A DNA stretch of 19,770 nt, taken from JAVBRU01 sp031547595 (GTDB lineage: Bacteria; Bacillota; Clostridia; Christensenellales; Aristaeellaceae). The stretch lies in NCBI GenBank assembly GCA_031547595.1, contig JAVBRU010000001.1:1-19770 (forward strand). Reading direction: 5' to 3'. Of the stretch, positions 6,869 to 14,130 are shown piece after piece. The notes under the pieces are model-generated. The model was not told where the DNA came from. It saw nothing but the letters and a program-made list of their open reading frames with translations, and made no database searches. The position numbers were made by a program, and so were the translations under genes. The first letter of the stretch is position 1, and the number at the start of each line of letters is the position of its first letter.

Positions 6869-8620
6869 ATGCAACTTTTTCATGATTCTTATCTTCTGCG
6901 CTGCCGCGAACCACTGGGAGCTCAGCCCTGTGACAGCGTGCTGACGCTACGTTTATATGGCGCTGTGGATGCACAACGGGCGACGCTTCGGTTTTATGAC
7001 GGCAGCGAAAAGTGGATCAACATGACCCCGCTTGGCGGCGGCGCGTATGAGGCAAAGGTAAAGCTGCCCGATGTGCCGATGTTGTGCTGGTATGATTTTC
7101 GCGCGGTAGACGCGTCTGGCGTAGAGCATGCGTATGGCAGCAATGCCGATCAGCTGGGCGGTGAGGGCGTGCAGGGTGCACAGCCGCGCGGCTATCAGGT
7201 GACGGTGTATGCGAAGGATTATCAGGTGCCGGAATATATGCGTACCGGCGTGATGTATCAGATTTTTCCGGACCGGTTTTACCGAAGCCATCCCCCCGTC
7301 AGCGACCGGGCAGATGTTATTTTGCACGAAAATTGGGATGACGTGCCGCTTCTGATGCCAAACAAACGCTTTGACAACTGCGCGCAGGATTTCTTTGGCG
7401 GCGATTTGAAGGGAATACAAGAAAAGCTGCCCTATTTGAGCGATTTGGGTGTGACGGTGCTCTATCTCAACCCGATTTTTCTGGCGCGCAGCAATCACCG
7501 CTATGACACGGCGGATTACACACGGGTGGATCCGATCCTTGGCCACAACCAGGATTTTATCGATCTTTGCCAGGCGGCCAAGGCGCAGGGTATCCGTATT
7601 TTGCTGGATGGCGTGTTCAGCCACACGGGCGAGGACAGCCTGTACTTCAACCGCTTTGGCACCTACGATACCGTGGGCGCGTACCAGAGCCAGGGGTCGC
7701 CCTATGCCACCTGGTATACGTTTACGGAGTTCCCGCATAAATACCGCAGCTGGTGGGGCATTGAGGATTTGCCGGAGCTGAACAAAAATGCGCCATCTCT
7801 TCGTGCGTTTATGCTGGGGGAGAACGGCGTGGCACGCCAGTGGATCCGGCGCGGCGCGGCAGGCTGGCGGCTTGATGTGGCGGACGAACTGCCCATGGGC
7901 TTTCTGCGTGATTTGCGAAGCGCCGTGAAGGAGCAAGCAGCGGATGCACTGCTGCTGGGCGAGGTGTGGGAGGATGCCAGCCACAAGGAGGCCTACGGCG
8001 AAATGCGCTGCTATTGCCTGGGCGATACGCTGGACAGCGTGATGAACTATCCGCTGCGCGAGGCGATTATTGATTTCCTGACAGGGCGCTCGGACGCGCA
8101 CCAGCTGCGGCGGCTGATCCTCAGCCAGCGGGACAACTACGCGCCGCCCTTCTATTATTCGCTGATGAACCTGGCGGGCAGCCATGACCGTGCCCGCGCC
8201 ATCAATGTGCTGTGCGGCCACACGTTTGAGGAATTGCCGGTGGTTCAGCGCGGCGGCAAGCGCCTGACGCCGGAACAATACGCGCTTGGGCGGCAGCGGT
8301 ATGTGCAGATGATCCGCATTTTGACTGCGCTGCCTGGCGTACCCTGCATTTATTATGGGGACGAGATGGGCGTCCAGGGCGCGCCCGACCCATACTGCCG
8401 CAGCACCTTCCCCTGGCAGGGCGGCGATAAGTCGCTACACGATGAAATACGGGGGCTGCTGCACCAGCGGCGGGCACGCCGCGTGCTGCAAACGGGCGCG
8501 CTGGAGGTGGATGCGCCGGACGAAAACACGCTGGTGATTACCCGCAGCATCTGCGGGGGGCTGGATGCGCTGGGCGATCCGGCAGAAAACGACAATTTTT
8601 CCTTCACTTTCACGCGGTAA
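6869..8620 (+). CDS. GH13 alpha-glucan hydrolase (neopullulanase/cyclomaltodextrinase-like)
   Basis: A 583-residue protein with no signal peptide, so probably acting in the cytoplasm on imported maltodextrins or similar alpha-glucans. The N-terminal ~115 residues look like a CBM34-type beta-sandwich. The GH13 barrel starts with VMYQIFPDRF (128-137). The conserved regions are DGVFSH (247-252), GWRLDVADE (332-340, nucleophile Asp336), LLGEVWED (362-369, acid/base Glu365) and GSHD (437-440, Asp440). YYGDEMG (495-501) marks the barrel end. Only about 80 residues follow it, so the C-terminal beta domain is short compared with the family. The ribosome binding site is modest (AAGGCAGG). The preceding gene ends 31 bases upstream. 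The family is firm; the exact substrate (pullulan, cyclodextrin, maltooligosaccharide) is not decided by the sequence. Confidence 0.92.
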   Translation: MQLFHDSYLLRCREPLGAQPCDSVLTLRLYGAVDAQRATLRFYDGSEKWINMTPLGGGAYEAKVKLPDVPMLCWYDFRAVDASGVEHAYGSNADQLGGEGVQGAQPRGYQVTVYAKDYQVPEYMRTGVMYQIFPDRFYRSHPPVSDRADVILHENWDDVPLLMPNKRFDNCAQDFFGGDLKGIQEKLPYLSDLGVTVLYLNPIFLARSNHRYDTADYTRVDPILGHNQDFIDLCQAAKAQGIRILLDGVFSHTGEDSLYFNRFGTYDTVGAYQSQGSPYATWYTFTEFPHKYRSWWGIEDLPELNKNAPSLRAFMLGENGVARQWIRRGAAGWRLDVADELPMGFLRDLRSAVKEQAADALLLGEVWEDASHKEAYGEMRCYCLGDTLDSVMNYPLREAIIDFLTGRSDAHQLRRLILSQRDNYAPPFYYSLMNLAGSHDRARAINVLCGHTFEELPVVQRGGKRLTPEQYALGRQRYVQMIRILTALPGVPCIYYGDEMGVQGAPDPYCRSTFPWQGGDKSLHDEIRGLLHQRRARRVLQTGALEVDAPDENTLVITRSICGGLDALGDPAENDNFSFTFTR

Positions 8621-8634
8621 TTGTCGGGCGAAGA

Positions 8635-8665
8635 TTGCACACAGCGCTGCGATTTATGCTATAAT
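8635..8665 (+). promoter_or_regulatory. Promoter upstream of the lipoprotein-tatD pair
   Basis: A TATAAT at 8660-8665 preceded by TGC makes a strong extended -10; TTGCAC at 8635-8640 is a -35 candidate with a long 19-base spacer. The predicted leader of about 170 bases contains repeat copy C. Confidence 0.5.
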
Positions 8666-8736
8666 CATGGAGTGGGCGGCAGCAATAAGCTGCATTCCCC
8701 TGCAGCATTTTAAGAGCAAGCGCCATCATTGAATAC

Positions 8737-8815
8737 CAAAGTGGGGGTGCAGGGATCACTGATCCCTGCCGAGGGTCTGGTGCGAGTAGCCCCAGCGTAA
8801 CCCAATCCCCCCCAA
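8737..8815 (+). repeat. Two-hairpin dispersed repeat, copy C
   Basis: It starts CAAAGTGGGGGTGCAGGG. Hairpin one is GCAGGGATCA/TGATCCCTGC (8749-8769, ten base pairs); hairpin two is CTGG-GC/GC-CCAG within 8777-8795 with one imperfect pair, followed by a C-rich tail. Unlike the other three copies it lies in the leader of the next gene and in the opposite orientation relative to the upstream GH13 gene. Confidence 0.8.
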
Positions 8816-8839
8816 TCGGTCATATAAGGAGGGATCGCC

Positions 8840-9850
8840 ATGACCAAACGCATAAGTTTCGGGATTTTGCTGCTATGCTGCATTTTATTGACCGCATGCG
8901 GCAGCAAACCTTCCCCGGAGGCCACCCCCACGCCGGAGCCGATGGGCGTGGCGGTGTTCCAGATGGAGGAGCCATCCGCGCTTGGAAAGGCCATTGCCAG
9001 CGCGTGCCAGCCCTTTGAAAGCTTGTTGACGCGCATTGCCGCGGTGCATCCCGGAAACATCAACTACAGCATTGCCGGGGACACGCTGGCACGCATATCC
9101 GCCCTGCAGGCCCTGCAAAACGCGCAGGAAGCGAACGGGCAATACAGCTTTTCCAGCCACAGCGGCGGCAACTATTCGTATACGATTACTGGCCTTGATG
9201 TCAACAAGCAAATGCTGGCGGACGATGAGCAGGCACCTGCCGCTACGGACGCGCCGGAGCTGACGGGCATGGGCGATGCTACGGTGTTTGGCGATGAGCT
9301 GTACGACACAAACAGTGCCTATGTGACTGTGCGCGGCACGATGCCGCCGCAAGCTGAGGAAACAGTGGAACCCGAGGATGATATGCCCATGGCGCTGGCC
9401 TCGCTCGGAGAATATGAGGTCACCGGTGGCGGGCAGTTCAGCCATGACACCCAGTGCGTGATCGCCAAGGACGGCAAATCCGGCTCTTTGCAGGATGTGT
9501 CCACCCTGGAGGGCGTTGTGACAGGGTTTGAGCGCTTTGATTATCAATTTGATGGGCAGACGCTTTACTTTACCGATGCCGTGTATGATTCCTACGACGA
9601 CACCCGCCCCAATCAGCATAAATATATCATCTTGGCCGGGAAGCTCACCAAGGACAGCCTGGACGTGATAGAGTATGTGGTGTGGACCAACTTTGTGGAG
9701 CTGCCCTCGGATTATCCACAGCTTGCAGGGCTGGATTTGAACGCGCTTTCGCAGCGTTATTCGTTGGAGAGCCGCATTACGGTATCCGGCAATACCCTTA
9801 CACTGACAGATAACACGGGCAAGGCCACACCCCAAACCCTGCCCAAATAG
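8840..9850 (+). CDS. Hypothetical lipoprotein
   Basis: A 336-residue protein with a lipoprotein signal peptide: MTKR, a hydrophobic stretch (about 6-18), and the lipobox LTAC with Cys20. A Ser/Pro/Thr/Glu-rich linker (GSKPSPEATPTPEP) follows, as expected for a protein tethered to the outer face of the membrane. After that there is a helical stretch (about 40-100) and then a mostly beta-looking domain rich in Thr, Gly and Asp (FERFDYQFDGQTLYFTDAVY near 230-250) that could be a beta-sheet sandwich. I recognise no named family. The ATG has ATAAGGAGGG eight bases upstream. The tatD gene starts nine bases after its stop, so the two are probably co-transcribed. Surface location is well supported; function is unknown. 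Confidence 0.85.
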   Translation: MTKRISFGILLLCCILLTACGSKPSPEATPTPEPMGVAVFQMEEPSALGKAIASACQPFESLLTRIAAVHPGNINYSIAGDTLARISALQALQNAQEANGQYSFSSHSGGNYSYTITGLDVNKQMLADDEQAPAATDAPELTGMGDATVFGDELYDTNSAYVTVRGTMPPQAEETVEPEDDMPMALASLGEYEVTGGGQFSHDTQCVIAKDGKSGSLQDVSTLEGVVTGFERFDYQFDGQTLYFTDAVYDSYDDTRPNQHKYIILAGKLTKDSLDVIEYVVWTNFVELPSDYPQLAGLDLNALSQRYSLESRITVSGNTLTLTDNTGKATPQTLPK

Positions 9851-9859
9851 AGGAAAACG

Positions 9860-10615
9860 ATGTTTGATACCCATTGCCATCTGGATGATGCCCGCTTTGA
9901 CGGCGACCGCGCGGCTGTGATTGCCGCTCTGCCCGAATGCTGCGTGACGGTGGGCAGTGATATTGCTTCATCAAAGGCTTGCCTGGCGCTTGCAGAAAAA
10001 AGCCCCCGCATTTACGCCGCCTGCGGCGTGCACCCGCACGAGGCCAAGGACGCTGCGCCAGATTATTTGGATACATTGACCCATTTGCTCCGCCACGAAA
10101 GGGCCGTGGCGCTGGGCGAGATTGGGCTGGATTACTATTACGATCTTTCGCCGCGCGATGTGCAGATGCGCGTGATGCAAGAGCAGATTGATCTGGCGCA
10201 GCAGCTTGATAAACCCGTGATATTCCACATCCGCGATGCGCATGGCGATATGCTGGAGGTATTTCGCAGCCGCGCCGTTTTGCCGCGGGGAATTATCCAT
10301 TGCTTTTCCGGCAGCGCGGAGGTGGCCGCAGAATACGTGAAAATGGGGTTCTATATCTCCTTTGCGGGGCCGGTCACCTTCAAAAACGCGCCTAATTTGT
10401 GGGCGGCGTGCAAGGTGGTGCCCCTCTCCCGGTTGCTGGCCGAAACCGACAGCCCATACCTCGCGCCCCAGCCCGTGCGCGGCAAGCGCAACGAACCCCA
10501 GTATGTGCGCTTTGTGTTGCAAAAAATGGCAGAGCTGCATGACATGTCAATGGAAGAAATGGAACAAATTACGACAAAAAACGCCATGAAATTCTATGGA
10601 ATTTGGGGCGTTTAG
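9860..10615 (+). CDS. tatD: TatD family metal-dependent hydrolase (DNase)
   Basis: A 251-residue protein of the TatD family in the amidohydrolase-like TIM-barrel fold. Metal-binding and catalytic residues are all present: FDTHCHLD (His5, His7), GEIGLDYY (Glu87), IFHIRDA (His123), IHCFSGS (His147) and AETDSPYL (Asp197). GVHPHEA and PQPVRGKRNEP are also family marks. Members act as 3'-5' exonucleases on DNA or RNA and may take part in DNA repair or quality control. The ATG is preceded by GAGGAAAACG. In many Firmicutes tatD lies near metG and rsmA; here it follows a lipoprotein gene by nine bases and no such neighbours are seen. No terminator is visible before the next promoter at 10666. Confidence 0.95.
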   Translation: MFDTHCHLDDARFDGDRAAVIAALPECCVTVGSDIASSKACLALAEKSPRIYAACGVHPHEAKDAAPDYLDTLTHLLRHERAVALGEIGLDYYYDLSPRDVQMRVMQEQIDLAQQLDKPVIFHIRDAHGDMLEVFRSRAVLPRGIIHCFSGSAEVAAEYVKMGFYISFAGPVTFKNAPNLWAACKVVPLSRLLAETDSPYLAPQPVRGKRNEPQYVRFVLQKMAELHDMSMEEMEQITTKNAMKFYGIWGV

Positions 10616-10665
10616 CGATGCCTCGGCATAAATTGTTAAATATTTTCTACATCTTTAGAACACCC

Positions 10666-10694
10666 TTGAAATTGTGTAGCGTGCATGATACAAT
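10666..10694 (+). promoter_or_regulatory. Vegetative promoter of the 159-residue membrane-anchored protein
   Basis: TTGAAA (10666-10671), a 17-base spacer and TACAAT (10689-10694) sit 30 bases before the start at 10724. Confidence 0.65.
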
Positions 10695-10723
10695 CACAAC
10701 ATATTGTGGGGGAAGGGTGAGCT

Positions 10724-11203
10724 GTGCCGATGTTGGACGGGATTGTATTGCTGTGCGCAGCGGGCATCCTGCTCTCTGTTTTTTTAATGGTGTACGACGC
10801 CAAACGAAAATCACACGAGCTTTTACAAATGGAAAAAATGCGCCGCGGCAAGATGTATGCCTGCCTGTACCATATGGTGCGCCAGGCGCGCATGCACGAT
10901 CTGGACCAGGTGCGTATCGAGCGCGACCGCGTGCTGTTCACCACAGTGTGCCCCCCCGGAAAATTGTGCGAGTTTGCCTTCAGCCAGCAGCATCACCGCT
11001 TTTTGCGCAACGATGCCACGCGCACGCTGATGTACCTGCTGGCGCAGGATATCCCTTCCCTGCAAAACAATCGCGTGTATAAGCTGCGCAAATACAAGGT
11101 GCAGCGCCCAAACGGCGCAAGAGATGTCGCATATGTGTTCACCATGCGCAGCCGCCCCAAGACAAAGCTGATGCAGGCGCGCCGCAGATTAACGTTGGAC
11201 TAA
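10724..11203 (+). CDS. Hypothetical protein with one N-terminal membrane segment
   Basis: A 159-residue protein from GTG at 10724, which has GGGGAAGG seven bases upstream; the ATG at 10730 is the alternative, six bases further. Residues about 5-24 (IVLLCAAGILLSVFLMVY) form one membrane-spanning helix, followed by a strongly basic region (DAKRKSHELLQMEKMRRGK) typical of a cytoplasmic side. The soluble part has short beta stretches (RVLFTTVCPPGKLCEFAF and VAYVFTMRS) and ends basic. I recognise no domain. It has its own promoter and a clear terminator, so it is a single-gene transcript. Function is unknown. Similarity to pilin-like or competence pseudopilin proteins was considered but the prepilin cleavage motif is not present. 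Confidence 0.75.
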   Translation: MPMLDGIVLLCAAGILLSVFLMVYDAKRKSHELLQMEKMRRGKMYACLYHMVRQARMHDLDQVRIERDRVLFTTVCPPGKLCEFAFSQQHHRFLRNDATRTLMYLLAQDIPSLQNNRVYKLRKYKVQRPNGARDVAYVFTMRSRPKTKLMQARRRLTLD

Positions 11204-11215
11204 GCTCTACAATAG

Positions 11216-11248
11216 AAAGGACGCAGAACTCAACTGCGCCCTTTTTTT
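11216..11248 (+). terminator. Intrinsic terminator (probably serving the plus-strand gene)
   Basis: AAAGGACGCAG (11216-11226) pairs with CTGCGCCCTTT (11234-11244) with one mismatch and is followed by a T-run reaching 11248. It overlaps the stop codon of the convergent mnmM gene and may work weakly in the other direction too. Confidence 0.8.
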
Positions 11249-11816
11249 ATTGCCTTTGTACCACATAGCACTGCGGTGCGCCGTCGCCTGCATTCAAAAA
11301 CACCTGATGCAGCACATTAAACCGCTGGGGCGGTAAGCTTTTCAGCAGCTTCGTCAGTTCTTCGCGTTCCATATCCCCCGCTGGGTGGCCGGGATAAACG
11401 CAGACGACGAGCACGCCAAGCGGCAGCAGCAGCTCTAATGCCGCGAGGACGGCCACGCGGGTGGTATCCCAATGGGTGGTGACGGATTTATCACCGCTGG
11501 GCAGCCAGCCGAGGTTGAACACCACAGCGCGGACAGGTGCTTGCACCACCTCGGCCATCCGCTCATGCCCCATCAGGTGAAGCTCTGCTCGTGGCAAAAG
11601 CCCGGTGGCGTCAAGGCGCTGCCGGGTTTGCTCTACTGCCTGCGCTTGCACATCAAAGGCGATCACGCGGCCTTGTTCACTGACAAGGCCAGCCAGAAAG
11701 CAGGTGTCGTGGCCATTGCCCATGGTGGCATCCACCGCCGTGTCGCCGGGTTGAATGACGGCCTGCAAACACTCCGCCGCAAGATACCGGGCGGAGCGAA
11801 GGAGATAATCGCTCAT
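11247..11816 (-). CDS. mnmM: MnmM-type class I SAM methyltransferase (YtqB family)
   Basis: A 189-residue protein of the family formerly called rRNA_methylase/YtqB; in Bacillus subtilis the member MnmM methylates nm5s2U at the wobble position of tRNA. The SAM-binding motif I is DATMGNGHDT (about 28-37), followed by GRVIAFDVQ with the acidic residue that binds the ribose. A conserved NLGWLPSGDK motif (near 102-111) marks the active site. VYPGHPAGDMEREEL and LNAGDGAPQCYVVQR complete the family pattern. The start is the ATG at 11814-11816, which overlaps the rluB stop as ATGA; a longer reading to 11864 would overlap rluB by 17 codons and lacks family support. It is the last gene of the minus-strand operon. 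The family is firm; the tRNA role rests on homology. Confidence 0.88.
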   Translation of the reverse strand: MSDYLLRSARYLAAECLQAVIQPGDTAVDATMGNGHDTCFLAGLVSEQGRVIAFDVQAQAVEQTRQRLDATGLLPRAELHLMGHERMAEVVQAPVRAVVFNLGWLPSGDKSVTTHWDTTRVAVLAALELLLPLGVLVVCVYPGHPAGDMEREELTKLLKSLPPQRFNVLHQVFLNAGDGAPQCYVVQRQ

Positions 11817-12520
11817 AACGATGCCTGCAGCTTCATGATTTCGGCCGGTGTCAGCTCCCGCCACTGCCCGCGGGGCAGGTCGCCCAGCTGTAATACGCCA
11901 AAGCCCACGCGCCGCAGCATCAGCACCTTGTGGCCGACGCCCTCAAACATGCGGCGCACCTGGCGGTTGCGGCCCTCGTGGATGGTGACCAGCACCACAC
12001 TGGCAAAGGTTTCTTCCTTGATGACGCGCACCTTGGCAGGGGAGGTCTTGTGGTCGTCCATCAGGATGCCCTGGCGCAACTGGCGGATGCCCTCGAGGGT
12101 CATTTTGCCGGTGACGCGGGCAAGGTACACCTTGTCCACCTCGTGGGAGGGGTGCATCATTTTTTCGGCCAGCTCGCCATCATTGGTGAGCAGCAGCAAG
12201 CCTTCGCTGTCAAAATCCAGCCGCCCCACGGGGTAGAGGCGCACGGGGTAATCGCGGAAATGGTCGAGCACGGTGGGCCGCCCTTCGGGGTCGGTCACGG
12301 TGGTCACCTCGCCAATGGGCTTGTGGTAGATCACGTATTTCTTGTCTAGCTCGGGCACAACGCGCTCTCCGCGTACGGTGACAACGTCCGTTTCCTCCAC
12401 CTGCACGCCCATCTGGGTGACTACCGCGCCATTGACTGTCACCAATCCCTGCTCGATCATTTCTTCCGCGTGACGCCGGCTGGCCACGCCGCATTGCGCC
12501 AGATACTTTTGTAAACGCAT
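11813..12520 (-). CDS. rluB: Pseudouridine synthase, RluB/RsuA type
   Basis: A 235-residue protein that converts a uridine in 23S rRNA to pseudouridine, by family. An N-terminal S4 RNA-binding domain starts MRLQKYLAQCGVASRR (1-16). The catalytic domain has YVIYHKPIGE (62-71), the GRLD motif with catalytic Asp102 in VGRLDFDSEGLLLLTNDG, and a C-terminal EGRNRQVRRMFE segment. The start at 12520 has GAGGAG six bases upstream; an upstream in-frame ATG at 12589 would add 23 residues that do not fit the family. The stop overlaps the mnmM start. A D-Ala-D-Ala carboxypeptidase gene lies before it, a neighbour arrangement also known from the Bacillus dacB-spmA-spmB-rluB region, but spmA and spmB are absent here. 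Confidence 0.93.
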   Translation of the reverse strand: MRLQKYLAQCGVASRRHAEEMIEQGLVTVNGAVVTQMGVQVEETDVVTVRGERVVPELDKKYVIYHKPIGEVTTVTDPEGRPTVLDHFRDYPVRLYPVGRLDFDSEGLLLLTNDGELAEKMMHPSHEVDKVYLARVTGKMTLEGIRQLRQGILMDDHKTSPAKVRVIKEETFASVVLVTIHEGRNRQVRRMFEGVGHKVLMLRRVGFGVLQLGDLPRGQWRELTPAEIMKLQASL

Positions 12521-12537
12521 GGGTACTCCTCTATTCT

Positions 12538-12690
12538 TTATGTACGTTTGATTTGCCATGCCCAGAAGCCCAGGCATAATGTGAGCCACGTGCCTGTCAC
12601 AAGGAGGCCCAGCGTATCATTCGGGGACGGCGCTGGAGAGCCATTGTTCGAGGATTCGGGCGAGCTCGTGTCGAAAGGAACGGGCGGGGA
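12538..12690 (-). other. Out-of-frame C-terminal extension of the carboxypeptidase gene (linker plus membrane anchor)
   Basis: If one base is removed from the run of four G at 12686-12689 (four C on the coding strand), the carboxypeptidase frame does not stop at 12617. It continues to TAA at 12538-12540. The new tail reads PPVPFD, then a Ser/Pro/Asn linker (TSSPESSNNGSPAPSPND), then a 20-residue hydrophobic segment at 12556-12615 (TLGLLVTGTWLTLCLGFWAW), and ends in the basic QIKRT. A linker, helix and basic tail in that order is the normal layout of a C-terminal membrane anchor. It also brings the gene end to 17 bases before rluB, in keeping with the tight spacing of the operon. Confidence 0.6.
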
Positions 12691-13729
12691 CATCCGTTTC
12701 CGCATAGACCGGCACGGTGCAAAGCACCTGGCCGTTATCCGTCAGCGATACGCTGCCCACGATATCGCCTTTTTTGACGCCAGCACTGATGTACTCGGGC
12801 AGGTCGATCACAAGGTCGGGCCAGCTGTCCATCAGTACCGGTGCGGCCACGTCGGTGAGGGCGCGCACCGTCACGCTCTCTGCCACGCCGCTGACGATGG
12901 GAATGCTGCGGATGGCTTCGTCCTTGCTGAGCAATGTGACCTTTTGCCAGTTCGCAAAGCCCTTGTCCATCAGCGCTGCAGCCTCCGTGAACCAGTCCGG
13001 GCAGTTGAGCACCACGCCAATCACCGTCAGGCCGTCCCGCTGCGCGGCGAACACCAGGCAGCGCCCTGCCGCCTTGGTATAGCCGGTCTTCACGCCCAGT
13101 GCGCCGGGATAGGTGCTCAGCAGCTTGTTTTTGTTGCTGAGCACCCGGTCGTAGCTGTGGCCCTCCCAAGGGATGGTGGCACGCTGGGTGGATACGATGG
13201 TGGCAAAGGTGGGGTTTTTGAGGGCTTCGCGAGTGATGAGCGCCAGATCGTACGCGGTGGTGTGGTGCGCGGCGTTGGGCAGGCCATGAGGCGTGAGGAA
13301 CACCGTGTTCTCGCAGCCCAGTTCTTCCGCGCGCGCCGTCATCATGCGGCAAAACTCCTCCACCGTGCCGCCGATATGCTCTGCAACCGCAACTGCGGCA
13401 TCGTTGCCGCTGGCCAGCATCAGGCCATAAAGCATTTGCTCCAGCGTCAGCGTCTCGCCTTGGCTGAGGTATATGCTGGTGCCGGGCACGCCAAAGGCGT
13501 TCTTGCTTGCGGTCACTTTATCGGTGAGGTTGCCTTTCTCCAGCGCCAGCAGCGCCGTCATCACCTTGGTGGTGGATGCCATGGGCAGCGCTTCATGGGC
13601 GTTGCTTTCGTACAGCACACGCCCGGTATCGGCATCGATCAATATGCTGGAGCGCGCGCCTGCCGCCAGGGCGCTTCCATTATACAGAAAAATCACCAGC
13701 ATGAAAAGCCCTGCCGCAATTCTTTTCAT
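12617..13729 (-). CDS. D-alanyl-D-alanine carboxypeptidase (PBP5/DacF-like), probably frameshifted near its end
   Basis: A 370-residue penicillin-binding protein that trims the terminal D-Ala from peptidoglycan stem peptides outside the cell membrane. Residues 1-23 are a signal peptide. The serine active site is S52-TT-K55, followed by SGN (107-109) and KTG (214-216); the C-terminal PBP5-type beta domain follows (from about 255). The ATG overlaps the gerW stop as ATGA, so it is translationally coupled. Sequence after about residue 347 (from VPARSF on) lacks an anchor, while the alternative frame holds one down to 12538, so a single-base frameshift at 12686-12689 is likely. The position next to gerW and rluB suggests a cortex or sporulation role like DacF or DacB, but which of these it is cannot be decided. 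Confidence 0.9.
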   Translation of the reverse strand: MKRIAAGLFMLVIFLYNGSALAAGARSSILIDADTGRVLYESNAHEALPMASTTKVMTALLALEKGNLTDKVTASKNAFGVPGTSIYLSQGETLTLEQMLYGLMLASGNDAAVAVAEHIGGTVEEFCRMMTARAEELGCENTVFLTPHGLPNAAHHTTAYDLALITREALKNPTFATIVSTQRATIPWEGHSYDRVLSNKNKLLSTYPGALGVKTGYTKAAGRCLVFAAQRDGLTVIGVVLNCPDWFTEAAALMDKGFANWQKVTLLSKDEAIRSIPIVSGVAESVTVRALTDVAAPVLMDSWPDLVIDLPEYISAGVKKGDIVGSVSLTDNGQVLCTVPVYAETDVPARSFRHELARILEQWLSSAVPE

Positions 13730-14130
13730 TCCAGGCCCACTTCCTTGGCGGATTCTTCTTTGCTACTGGCAAAAAGCGCGCGAATATCGTCAATCACCTG
13801 CGGCACGCAGGCGGCGGCACGCTCCCACGCGGTGATGTTTTGTGCGGGCAGCATCTTCACGCCATCGCTGGATACCACCAGAAAGCCTACCGGCTGCACC
13901 GATACGCCGGCGCCCGTGCCGCCGGCAAAGGGCAGATTCTCCGGCGTCACCGTTTTCGCCTCATACTCGCCGCCGCCCGCCACAAAGCCAAAGCTGACCC
14001 GCGATATGGGGATGATGGTCGCGCCGCTGCCCGCCTCAATGGCGTCGCCTACCACGGTGTTGACATCCACCATGTCCTTGATATTCTCTAACGTGGTTTG
14101 CATCAGGTGTTCGATGGGGTGATGCTCCAT
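13726..14130 (-). CDS. gerW: GerW family sporulation protein (YtfJ)
   Basis: A 134-residue protein of the GerW (YtfJ) family, needed for proper spore germination in Bacillus subtilis. It starts MEHHPIEHLMQTTLENIKDM and carries the family pattern: VNTVVGDAI (25-33), GATIIPISRVSFGFVAGGGEY (a glycine-rich beta region), PFAGGTGAGVSVQPVGFLVV, and a C-terminal basic/acidic end. The start at 14130 has AAAGGAGG seven bases upstream; a longer in-frame reading to 14295 is not supported. It overlaps the DUF2953 gene by 28 bases and the carboxypeptidase gene by ATGA. DUF2953 and gerW are also neighbours in Bacillus (ytfI-ytfJ), which supports the calls. A forespore promoter is expected but I could not place one confidently. 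Confidence 0.93.
   Translation of the reverse strand: MEHHPIEHLMQTTLENIKDMVDVNTVVGDAIEAGSGATIIPISRVSFGFVAGGGEYEAKTVTPENLPFAGGTGAGVSVQPVGFLVVSSDGVKMLPAQNITAWERAAACVPQVIDDIRALFASSKEESAKEVGLE

Noticed and set aside
8595..8626. Inverted bases CGACAATT...AATTGTCG at the end of the GH13 gene
   Set aside because: The arms are 8 bases with a loop of more than 15 and no T-run follows, so it is not called a terminator.
12548..14122. A 524-codon plus-strand frame across the carboxypeptidase and gerW genes
   Set aside because: It is antisense to two well-supported genes with signal peptide and active-site motifs; the sequence is low in recognisable structure.
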